A stretch of DNA of 64,000 nt from Carnegiea gigantea (taxonomy: Eukaryota; Streptophyta; Magnoliopsida; Caryophyllales; Cactaceae), in NCBI GenBank assembly GCA_029747015.1, contig JAKOGI010001361.1, forward strand, positions 40,001 through 104,000, in the 5' to 3' direction. The translations under genes and the position numbers were made by a program. Of the stretch, positions 39,889 to 50,638 are shown piece after piece. The first letter of the stretch is position 1; each line of letters begins with the position of its first letter. The notes under the pieces are model-generated. The model did no database searches, was not told the origin of the DNA, and worked only from the letters and a program-made list of their open reading frames with translations.

Positions 39889-41984
39889 ATTGAGCAGGAG
39901 CTCTCCCCTACAATTGACTTAGTTCATTAAGTGGATTTTAGGGATAATTATACTTCTTCCTCTCAAGGTAGTTGGAGTTCAAAATCATGACAAGATGGTC
40001 CGATTAGATCAATAATAAGGTACACAACGTGATCCTAGATTCGATTGACTTGGCTTGAAAATTTAATTTCAATGCCTTGATGTGGATTTTGCACAAAATG
40101 AAATTGAGTGGCCTCGATTGAAGAAAATTAAATCATAATTTTTCTTCTGTCGAATATCAACAGGATTCAATTATTTCAATAAAAATTATTATGTCAAAAT
40201 ACTTCTTGAATATTCTCAAAATAAATATCACCAGAATATTTTTCTTGATATTTTACAAATTTGGGCAACAATGTCACTTGGGCTGGACCAACGGCTACCC
40301 GTGCCATCCTATTGACTAGCCTCGCCCGAAAATAAGGAAGCGAACATGATTTCTTATTCTCTCTCCACACTCTCTCTCTTACTTTCCTCTTTTCACACCC
40401 ACAATCTCTTATCTCCCTTTGAAACCCTCAGCAGAGAAGATCTTGGCCTCTTGCTTACCATAGTCGAAATCTCCATCTCCCCAGTCCTTCCCAAATTCAA
40501 AACACTATTTCAAATCCTTTCCAAAAACAAGAATTAAGGTTAGTTCTTTCCCTAAAATTCGCCTAATCAATGCCCTAATCCTCAATATTCATCCACCCCT
40601 CAACCTCTTTTCTCCACCCCGAACCTCCATTATTGTCCACATTCAAGCTCAAGGTCCCCAACAATGGTACCCAAGGTCAAAGGTGGTAAGCCATGAACTC
40701 CACTCTCCAAATCAACTCCCTCACTATCCAAAGTTCGAAAATCTACTACTAGGCCAGCCCCTTTCCGACGAAGTGCTCGAATTTCGGTCAAACCCATCTA
40801 AAAGTCACTTTAGAAACTGTAGAAGCCATATATCTCCTCATGACTCTAGAGGCCATATATCTCCTCATGATTGGAAGCCCATTAACTACTCTCGCTATAT
40901 CCTCGGTTGTGTGCCAAAATTGAGTTCAATCTTGCATCCTACCCCACTGCCCTACAGGAACTTGTTAACCTTAGTTTTTAAACACTTTGGAGTGTCACTT
41001 GCTCATAAAACTCGTGGGACTAAATCTATCCCGATCATCACCCCTGCCTCGTTCAAGAACATTTAGTTTTTTAAAACTAAAATTGAGGATTAGAACTTCA
41101 TTGAGGACATGACTCAGAAAAAGCAAGTCACTGCTTCCAAAAAATTTGGCCAACATGTAAAACCTCGCCTTATATCTCCCAAATCAGCTCCACCTCATTC
41201 TCTCCTTGATCCCATCCTAGTCCTAGATTAACATGTCTATGAGCTCCAAGAAATACTGATAAGCTCGAATGCATCATGGTACAACACAATGACATGTTGG
41301 ATGGTATTGCTCACAATCAAGCTGTTCTTGAAAATCGTCTTAACCGCATTTAGACCCTACTGACTACCCATATCATTGAGGTACATTAGAAGTTAGGTGA
41401 TCTCATCCTTCTATGTAGTTTGACTTGTTAGTGTGCCCTTAAAGCCGTTCCATTGCCCGCCGCTGAGAAAGCTCAAAGTGTCACCTACGCTGCTTAGTTG
41501 CTCTCTACCACCAGCAAGACCTCCAAGTCCAAGCCCTAATTTGCTCTCTTTTAGACTATTTTGCTTTAGTATTTGCAAAAGTTGTTTTCAAAGCATCTTA
41601 TTAGTATACTCAAACATTATTTTGCTTCTTATTTCCTATCCTTTTTGATCAAAAAGGGGGAGAAAATATATGGCTATGCCATGTCACTAAGATAGGTTAT
41701 CTATTAAGTTAGGTTATTCCATGACCAAGTTATGCTAATGCTATTTACAATCTACTTAAATTGCATATTTGATATTCCACTTTATTGAGTTGTCAAAATT
41801 TGACATGTCATGATCTTTCACTATGCTATGCTGCTTACTAGCATATTAGATATCCTTGTCTCATATCTGTGGCTTGATATGGTTAATCATGATAGCAAGC
41901 ATAGTATGTCTCCACATGATAAAATTACATAAATTCCGAATTGGTCATAAAGCTAATTTTATCTTTCACCAAAAATGGGGAGAT
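39889..41984 (+). other. Copia post-pol region
   Basis: About 2.1 kb between pol and the 3' LTR. Frames of 60-127 codons (40346-40537, 40683-41066, 41433-41648) are Ser/Pro-rich with no firm motif. A second PPT-like AAAAAGGGGGAGAAAA is at 41651-41666. Large post-pol regions, sometimes with an env-like frame, are known in SIRE/Maximus Copia elements. No membrane protein is supported here. Confidence 0.5.
41971..41984 (+). other. Copia polypurine tract
   Basis: AAAAATGGGGAGAT directly precedes the 3' LTR. Confidence 0.88.
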
Positions 41985-43087
41985 TGTTGACTCCCTTAGT
42001 GACTAAACGGTTTTGCCGAAACACATAATTAGCTAAGGATTTGGTCATGAAATTAAATGACTGGTTAATTCAAAATAAGCATAAGAGAAGTAGCCATTTT
42101 ATACTAGTGAACCATGAGAATGATTATGGAGAGAATATAGGAGTATCATTCAAAATTGAAAGATTTTATTGATTAGAAAATATGCTCTAGCCTATTTAAA
42201 CTTGAAATTCAAAATTTGAGAATCATATAAGATCAATCAAGGATAATATTGCTTCGCTTCAATCTCATATGATTTGATCTTACAAAATTGACTTAGATGA
42301 TGAAATATTTTGCTAATTATGCTAATGAGATTATATAAGAATCGTTGACATGATATTGATTTGCAAAATAATATCAAAAATGTAAAAGAATGATGACATC
42401 CTAATCAAAATCAAATCTCTTGTTATTTTATTTGTTTTTAAATGATTACTAATATCATCTACATTACAAAAGCAAGAAAAAGATCCTATCTAGCTTTATG
42501 TCAACATCCACTGTGGCTAATTTGCACAGAAAAATCAAATTAGAATCTGTAGATCATATTTCAAAGGCCTGAAATGAGATTTCAAGATATTCTGGGCATG
42601 AACTTCATTTTTGGTTGATTGAGGTCATGAATATATACCAAGCTTATAGATAGAGGCCACAAGAGCAAGAGCAAAGCATCTACGCAAGTTGAAAAGGCAT
42701 TAAGATTATACACTGAGCTGTTGTTCTATACTTTGTTTTGAGTTCAAAAATTGAGGTGTGAGGAATTATTTTTCTATAAAGGAGTGAACTTAGGAGTTGT
42801 GAAGTCAACTCCCCCAAACTTAAATCAAGAGGTTGGTTTAAGTGTTTGGGATCTCTAGAGTAGGGTAGCTATGAGAGATTGTTAAAGAGTTCATCTTAAT
42901 AAGAAAGTAGAGAGTTGAATTCTAGAGTTGGATAACTCTAGGCGGGAACTTAAGCCAGATTGAGGTCCAATCTCATTAAAATATCATTGCGCATTGTCTC
43001 TATTTAATTTCTTCATTTGCTTTTGATTTTAATTTTAAGTTTTTACGGTTACGCTATTCACCCCCTCTAGGGTGATCTGAATCTTCA
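41985..43087 (+). repeat. Copia 3' LTR
   Basis: Starts TGTTGACTCCC and ends GAATCTTCA. It carries the sequence that is split in the 5' LTR as one uninterrupted stretch, and so shows the empty site for the nested Gypsy insertion near 42228. Its TATA region reads TATAGATA. Confidence 0.95.
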
Positions 43088-43092
43088 GGATG

Positions 43093-43361
43093 AATTTATT
43101 TATAAACAATACTTCATTTTACACGTAGAGTGAAGTACTTGCAATTCAATTCACTTTTATTTTGGCTACTTTAATTATTTGTAGCTTTGTTGATAATTAT
43201 TATCCACTATCTTATCATCATGATTATGATGCTTTACATGAGACTTACTTCACTATATTTTCTCTAAATCACGTGAATGTTTTATTGCTCAAGTTTAGCA
43301 AGTAGAGAGAGAAGAAAATGATGATGATGATTATGATAATGTGTGTGTGTGTGTGTGTGTA

Positions 43362-43410
<49 letters not shown>

Positions 43411-44058
43411 GAGAGAGACGATGTTTAGAATGTACAAGAATGCAGTTACAATAATAGGATCATGATTTGGGTTAAACTTTATCTAATATGGAGAAGAGAG
43501 AGAGGAGGGTGAGGGAGGCTTCAAATCTTTAAAAACATGATGGTGTAGAACAGATAGGAAGTAGAGGAGAGACAATGGAAAGAAGAGAAAAAAAGTTCTC
43601 AAATATAATAGCTTATGGTCGACTAGACTTCGATTCAAAGGTATGTATTCACAATAGTTTAGGACAAGTCAAGTAATTATATTTTCATAAACTGAGGTAA
43701 ATAGTGATTGTAATGCAATCTTGATTACTATCCCTTAATGGTAACTAAACATAGTAATGAAATAATCATTACCATTTTGATTGCATTATCACTTTGATTA
43801 CATATAACCAAATGAGTCAATAAGTCATCAACATTGAAAACTTTAGCAGTATTGTTTATTTTATGAAGTAGACAAGGCACTTAGTTACGTAGAATTGATA
43901 CAACCTATCGATGCATCTATCAATATTGTGTCATTTTCAAAATCACCACAAAATTATTAGAAACTTAGTAGGCTATTGGTCATGCTGGCTCTTGTTTTTA
44001 ATATATGCATGAATTCATTCGTTGATAATTGAGATGAAAGCCAGAAACCACATACGTC
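43093..44058. other. Spacer between the Copia element and the chromovirus array
   Basis: AT-rich, no gene. It contains the compound microsatellite listed separately and a possible small MITE near 43680-43820 (GTAACTAAAC...AACCAAATG). ACGTC at 44054-44058 may be the left target duplication of the Gypsy array; its partner lies outside the window. Confidence 0.45.
43340..43418. repeat. (GT)n(GA)n compound microsatellite
   Basis: About 19 GT units with one interruption, directly followed by about 20 GA units with one CGA interruption. Confidence 0.98.
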
Positions 44059-46502
44059 TGTAACACCTTGCTTAATCACTTTCTAAATGCCTTTAATAAT
44101 AAGAACTATGCGTCTATGGAATGCACTATCAAGGTAGGGCAATACTACCGTTTCATAAGGATAAGGGCTGTAGATAATCATATAGAGTTGACCAGATAAG
44201 TAACATCTGCCAGTTACAATAATTGTACTAAATAAGGTCTAAGATTGTTGTTAATAATTTCAAAGTAGGCATCACACCATGATTTAATCACGTCCATAAG
44301 GGATTTACATTTTACTAAGGCCGCACACATTCTCAAAACATAAGTTGTTTTTCCAAGCCCTTAAAATTACTAATTAGGGTAGAGGATTAGCAACCATTAC
44401 TCTGCCCCACTTTTCCTGGACCCTGAACCTCTGTAGGTTATTGCTTCACTATAAGCTGCTTCTCCTTCTCTAAAATGGTTTGGAAAAGACAAACAGTGGA
44501 AAATGAGCTAAGCTCAATACATTACCCCTATAATTCAATAACTATGTGCAAGGTTATGAGTACGTGCATAATTTTAAAACTATGCTTGTTGAATGTCCTT
44601 TGAGGAACACTACATTCAACATTGACTATAAAATTGATTATTTCTCGGCTTGGATGGGGACCTAAACTTATGAACAGTGGCCATGTCATCAATGAACAAT
44701 GAACAATGAACAATGAACAATGAATTTCCTGCTTAATGGAAAAGGCCTGAACTGTGAATTCTGCTAACAGAAACTGTGAACAATGGGCAATGAACATTAA
44801 ACATTGAACATTAAATATTGAACATTGATTTGAACAGTGAACAATGAAATGGATCCTTAAGGTTCTAGTGGCCGAATAAAACTTAGTAATAATAGTAAAT
44901 GTAAATTAAGACATCTTTGAAGGGTACAAGCAGTAGCGTATGTTTGGCATTCATTTACACTCTTCTCTTTTTTGCTCCTCCTTTTGGATGTCTTTCTTGG
45001 AAATAGATTCAGTGACGTTCTGTATTAATTAAGAGAATTAATGCTCGTAATCTTTTATCGTTCCAGTCATGCTCTTAGTCTTCTCATTTAAAACCCAAGG
45101 CGCCACAAGTGCGATATTACTACACTTTACTAGTGTAACAATATTAGCTACTAAGATTTTCTTTCAAGGCAAGATCTCAATCCAACCTCTTTTTGTTTTC
45201 CTTCTCTTTTTCAAAAAGGCATCACTTGACTCCAATATCCTGAACATAGCTAATAGACTTATCTCCTTAAACATTTAGTTAGAATTTCTCATGACTATAA
45301 TGGACTTATTAAAACCATATATCAATTGGGTAAACCAATTAGTTAGTATCTAATTAACTCAACTATAGAACTAGTTGCACACATTGCATCCTAATTTGCC
45401 AAGCACTAACCACATAGTCCTTGTAACTACTTGAATTTTCTTTCCACTTCCAACTATGTCACATAACCTCTTTATTTAACAACAAAAACCATTAGTAACC
45501 ATTTATATCTATATTACTTGAGTATACTATGGCTGTGCTTGAACAACTAACCATCAGCTAGTCCACTATTCTCTTATGCACATTTATTCGACCAAAATTT
45601 CTTGTAATTATACCTTCACACCTATATTATGACTATCGCTAATTACTTGTCAATTCTACCCATATAAGAATTAATTGTATTCAACCCCCAACAATCACAC
45701 AATAAAAATACAATAATTCATTCTAACATGCACATGAATAATCATTGACATATGAGATTGTATATAATGAAAGGGCAAAATTTAATAACCTTTGAAGAGG
45801 TTAGAGGTGGAATTGGGTGTAACCAAGGGGTGTGAAGAGGAGGAGTCAGTGGGGTCGAGCTGAACTAGTAGCTTTGGGGCGACTGTGAAGTTAGTTGGCC
45901 AGGGTCGGCGGTGGCCAACGACTGCTATTGGTCAGGGGATGTCACATGTGGGAGGGAAGAGGGATCTCTTGGGTGGTTTATTTCTATAATTCACATGCCA
46001 TTTAAATAGCTCCCGCACACCTCAGATTAGTAAGGGTTGTTTTTTGTGGATAATTACCTTATCATATCATAATTAATGCGACTTTATCTCAATATCTTTT
46101 TTTTTCCTTTGTTTGGATAATTATATTGTCATATCAATATTAAATGCAAGCTTATCTCTATCTTTTCCCTTTCCACACGGCCCGAGATTAGCCATACATT
46201 TGATCAGTCATGATTTGATAATTTTATTTCTTTTGTTAGTTATTAATAGATAGTTATGGTTTGGTAAATTACCGACCTGGCTTGGGTACAGATGCATATG
46301 TACAATAAATTGTGCCTATCGTATAATTATATGAGACTTTATATGATCTTGGCAAAGTTTAACAATAAAGCAATTTCTCAATGAAACATTGATTTGTTTA
46401 TCAGCAGAAAAAAGCGTGACTCATAGCTCTTATTAGTCATAACTATGTGACTAATGTAAGAATTAAAACCAATTAAATATGATTAAGTGACGAGGTATTA
46501 CA
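44059..46502 (-). repeat. Gypsy array LTR1
   Basis: 2444 bp, TGTAACACC...GGTATTACA on +. It contains an AACAATG heptamer tandem (44690-44723) and related ACATTGAACATTAAA repeats to about 44830. An uninterrupted copy, it serves as the reference for insertions in LTR3. Confidence 0.92.
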
Positions 46503-47117
46503 TCCTCTCTCCCTTAAAGAAAATTTCATCCTCAGAACTTAAGTTGAACATACCATTTGATAAATGTAAGTAACACTATTCCACTTCATCTTTAGTATCC
46601 CATATAGCCTTAGAGGCTCCATGATTGGTCTATGTGACTTTGACCAAAGGTATAGCCTTGTTGCGTAATTGTTTAACCCTTTAGTCTACTATCTTCACAG
46701 GTTGTTTAAGTTAACCCGACATCCTCAATTTCTAAGTAAACTATTGTATGAGTTGCATCATGCTCACAATTGCAAAGTTGCAAAATATGGATCATGCACA
46801 TGCTGTAAGTTAGGTGGTAAGGCTAAGCGGTAAGCAGCTGGGTTGGTTTTCTCAATGATATCATAAGGTCCAACAAATCGCCGACTTAACTTTCCTTTAA
46901 CGTTGAATCTTCATACTGCTTTAACAGGAGAAACTTTTAAAAACACTTTATCTCCTTCTTCAAGCTCTGAAAGCCTCGCCTTTGGTCCGCATATGCTTTC
47001 TGCCTATCCTATGCTGCTTTGATGTTTCGTCTTATAACATTGATCTTGTCCACTATTTCTTGGGCCATTGTAGGTCCCAAGATTAGAATGTCCTCCAAAT
47101 CATTCCAACAAAGGGAA
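46503..47117 (-). pseudogene. Integrase C-terminal segment, copy A (first interior)
   Basis: On the - strand, broken frames give a KVSPVKAV-like segment, FVGPYDIIEK-like sequence and a Leu/Ala-rich stretch, as in 53311-53499. A PPT-like CTTTAAGGGAGAGAGGA (- strand) abuts LTR1. Many stops are present. Confidence 0.65.
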
Positions 47118-47766
47118 CCAACAGCTTTAGGGTAGCTGTGAAGTTAGGCCGCGAGGGCTGGCGGTGGCCATCGACTGCTATTGGTCAGGGGCAGTCACAT
47201 GTGGGGAAGGGAAGAGGGAGGGTTTACTCTCTTGGGTGGCTTATTTCCAAAATCTGCACGCCATTTGAATAGCTACCGCGCCCCTTAGATTAGTAAGGTT
47301 CTTTTATGGCTAATTACCTTATCCTATCATAATTAATGCAAGTTTATCTCAAAATCTTTTGCTTTGTTTTCTTTGTTTGGATAATTACATTGTCATATCA
47401 ATATTAAATGCAAGCTTATCTCTATCTTTTCTCTTTTCACATGTCCTAAGATTGGTCATACATTTGGTCGGTCATGATTTGATAATTTTATTTCTTTTCT
47501 TAGTTATTAATAAATAGTTATAGTTTGGTAAATTACCGACTTGGCTCGGGTTTAGACGCATATGCATGATAAATTGTGTCTATCGTACAATTATATGAGA
47601 CTTTATATAGTCTTGAGAAAGTTTAGCATTAAAGTAATTTTTTAACGAAACATTACTTTGTTTATCAGCAGACAAAAGCATGCCTCACAGCTCTTATTAG
47701 TCATAACCATGTGAGTAATGCAAGAATTAAAACCAATTAAATATGATTAAGTGACGAGTTATTACA

Positions 47767-48400
47767 TCCTCTCCCACTTAAAGAAAATTTCATCCTTGGA
47801 ACTTAAGTTGAATAGACCGTTTGATAAATGTAAGTAACAACGTTTCACTTCATCTTCAGCATCTCGTGTAGCCTAAAAGCTCCATGGCTGGTCTATATGA
47901 TTTTGACCAAAGGTATAGCCCTGTTGTATAATTGTTTAAATATTTAATCTGCTATCTTCACGGGTTGTTTTTCATAAGTTAGCCAGTTAGTCTCAACTTC
48001 TAAGGGTTCATAAACTATTGCATGAGTTGCATCATGTGCACAATTACTATGTTGCAAAATATGGATCATGCACATGCTGTAAGTCAGGTGGTAAGGCTAA
48101 TTATATAAGCAGTAAGTAGCTGGGTTGGTTTTCTCAATGATATCATAAGGTCCAACAAATAGCGGACTTAAATTTCCTTTAATATTGAATTTCCGTACTC
48201 CTTTAGCAGGAGAAACTTCCACAAATACTTTATCTTCTTCTTTAAACTTCGAAAGCCCCCACCTTTGGTCTGCATGTGCTTTCTGCCTATCCTATGCTGC
48301 TTTGATATTTTGTTGGATAACATTGATCTTGTCCACTATTTCTTGAGCCATTTCACGTCTCACTATTAGAATATCCTCCAAATCATTCCAACAAAGGGGA
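47767..48400 (-). pseudogene. Integrase C-terminal segment, copy B (first interior)
   Basis: The - strand reads DKVFVEVSPAKGVRKFNIKG and SPLFVGPYDIIEK, the barrel-like domain after the integrase core in chromoviruses. Stops follow. It is adjacent to a second PPT-like CTTTAAGTGGGAGAGGA at 47767-47783. Confidence 0.7.
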
Positions 48401-48407
48401 GTTTGAA

Positions 48408-49336
48408 CAGTGGTAGGTCCGGATGTTTAGAATATGGGTGTCCATATATTAAAATCATCACTAATTCACAATGCCAATAAAAAAAGAAATTATACGATAC
48501 ATATTATGATAGTCTATTTTATACAAACATTCCATCTCTTTTTTTTAACAAATGTTCTATCTCGTATTTCTACACTAGTGAAAGTTGACAAATAATAATA
48601 ATATACTCCACTTTTTTATTCCAAGAGGAAAAACTATGGTACCTCTACTACTACATTTGTTTTTCCTAGTTTTCCATATTTTGAATTTTGATACATAGAT
48701 TGTGTCGAAATTACAAAATGTTATGATTACCTAATATTTACTAAAATCGTTTGTTATAGAGGACAAATCATCAGCACAAAGCTATAAAACCAGAAAACAA
48801 AAAAATATAAAAAAACATTAAAACATGAAGTGAACATATCAAACATGAAATACAACTGCAAAAAGCAATATGCACCAATTAATTGCACCAAAAGGGAAAA
48901 AAATAGCATAAATTTCAAAGGAATCATTAGTGCCAAGTTAAAGAAAGGTCTGCACCAATGACGCATTGCAAGTAAACAGCCGAAAAAATAAATAATAGCA
49001 ATAAAAGAAGATTAAAGAAATTAGAATTAGATTAAAGTAAAAGTCTAAAATCTAAATAGGATGGTGAGAGAGATAAAAATTTGGACTTGGGTAGACTTAA
49101 TTTAATTTTACTTTTTTATTAAGTTCCAACTTTATAACTATACTATTGACATTTAAAGAAATTTAAAATGTCAACACATAGGCTGTGTACATTTAAAGAG
49201 TGTATGTAACTTTTTGGACCTAATTTTAGGGTGTCCACATATACCAATTTAATTCTATTTAAAACAGCTCATTAGAATTTTTTTTGGGAGAGGGGTGTCC
49301 ATGGACACCCCTCCCATACAAATAGATCCACCCATG
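48408..49336. mobile_element. hAT-like element inserted in the integrase gene of the first interior
   Basis: It splits sequence that is continuous in the second interior (GGGGAGTTCTACATC near 54875). The ends CAGTGGTAGGTCCGG and, on the - strand, CATGGGTGGATCT resemble those of the 837-1653 element. Flanks AGTTTGAA and AGTTCTAC would be a badly decayed 8-bp duplication. Alternatively GAGTT (48399-48403, 49336-49340) is a 5-bp repeat. No transposase was recognised. Confidence 0.55.
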
Positions 49337-50638
49337 AGTTCTACATCTCCTACTGTATAAAGCCTCAAAAGTGGCCATTTTTATAGTACCTTGATAGCTA
49401 TTATTATACAAAAACTCTGTTATGGGTAAATACTCCTCTAATTTTCTATAACATGTCATCAACAATATGATTTACCTTTTCAGTTTATCCATCCGTCTCG
49501 AAATGGTAGGAATTGCTACATTGTAACTTTGTACTAAAGGCTTTCTGTAAAGCCTTCTAGAATCAGGTTTGAAACTTTATCTGTATGAGAAAATGTCTTA
49601 ATGTGCACCATGTACCTTACTACTTCACTAATTTAAATCTGAGCCAACCTATCTACTTTCCAAGAATCATGTATTAGTACGAAATGAGCAGACTTGGTGA
49701 GTGTATTTATTATCACCGAAATGGTGTTCTTCCTTGATCCTGTTCAACAATACTCCATTACGAAATCTATCAAAATGGAGTCCCATTTCCACTTGAGAAT
49801 TTCCAATGGTCTCAATTAACCATTAGGTCATTGATGCTCAGCTTTGACTCTCTAACAAGTAAGACATTTCATCTACATACTCGGTTATGTCTCTTTTCAT
49901 GTTGCTCCACTTGGAGGTTTGTCTAAAATCTCTATACATTTTCATTCCTCCTGGGTGGTTAGCATACTTAGTATTATGGGCTTTAGATATTGTCCTTTTC
50001 TTTCAACTCCATCCTTTGAGGCATATATATTCAATTTTGGAATCTAATAACTCCCAGTTTGTCCTCTACAAAACCTAATACCTTTCCTTTGCTTATACTT
50101 ATCTTAATCCTTTCCATCTCTTCATCTCCCACTTGTATGTGTTTGATTTCATCCAAGAGGATACGTTGAGCCATGATACCACTAAAAAATGACCCAGGTT
50201 CTTGTGGTAGCATAGGTTCTATGCCAACATTTTTCCAAATCCCTCAAAATCTTTGGTCGCACCATTGTCACGACGTTTATACTATGATGTATTTTCCAAC
50301 TCAATGCATTGGCAACCACATTGGCCTTTGCTCAGTGGCACTGTATTTGGATGTCATAATCCTTGAGAAGTTCTAACTACCTACGTTCCTTCACATGCAA
50401 TTTCTTTTGAGTGAAGATGTATTGAGGACTTTTCTGAGCAGTGAAAATCTTACAAGGGCTACCATAGAGATGGTGTCTCTAACGCTTTAGTGCAAAAACC
50501 ACCATGGTCAGTTCCAAGTCATGGGTATGGTGATTTTGCTCATAATGTCTTAGCTGTCTAGAAGCATAAACTATGATATTTTCATCTTGCATTAGGACGC
50601 ATCCTATATACCTTGTCTAGAAGCCTCATTGTCACTTC
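49337..50638 (-). pseudogene. RNase H and integrase remnant (first interior)
   Basis: On the - strand from 50638: broken RNase H with [24 protein letters not shown] text, SPQYIFTQKKLHVKERR and LELLKDYDIQI. Then follow a linker (MLPQEPGSFFSGIMAQRILL), the integrase zinc region (NHPGGMKMYRDFRQT), TKSAHFVLIHDSWKVDRLA in the core, and LPITEFLYNNSYQGTIKMAT with FEALYSRRCRT at its end. The first RNase H motif and all upstream genes are absent. Frames are interrupted by many stops. Confidence 0.85.

Larger units (their letters stand above)
21902..43087 (+). mobile_element. Ty1/Copia LTR retrotransposon, host of a nested Gypsy element
   Basis: The 5' LTR (split by the nested element) begins TGTTGACTC at 21902 and ends at 33784. 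The 3' LTR is 41985-43087. The perfect 5-bp target duplication GGATG is at 21897-21901 and 43088-43092. A PBS TGGTATCAAAGCC (33787-33799, initiator-Met type) and a PPT AAAAATGGGGAGAT (41971-41984) are in place. Coding order is gag, protease, integrase, RT, RNase H (Copia order), all disrupted. A 2.1-kb region after pol suggests a SIRE/Maximus-like lineage; that placement is inferred. Without the nested Gypsy it is about 10.4 kb. Confidence 0.95.
45870..48400. repeat. ~1.26-kb tandem duplication spanning an LTR end and the integrase end
   Basis: Copy A (45870-47117) and copy B (47123-48400) each contain the last ~640 bp of the LTR, the TATTACA end, the PPT and the integrase C-terminal segment up to TCATTCCAACAAAGGG. 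Copy B includes a partial LTR at 47123-47766 without its other end. Confidence 0.85.

Noticed and set aside
44528..44797. 89-codon - strand frame with repeated HCSLFIVHCSL
   Set aside because: Produced by the AACAATG heptamer repeats of the LTR.
48754..48966. Phe-rich 70-codon - strand frame resembling a membrane protein
   Set aside because: AT-rich interior of a non-autonomous insertion; composition alone explains the hydrophobicity.
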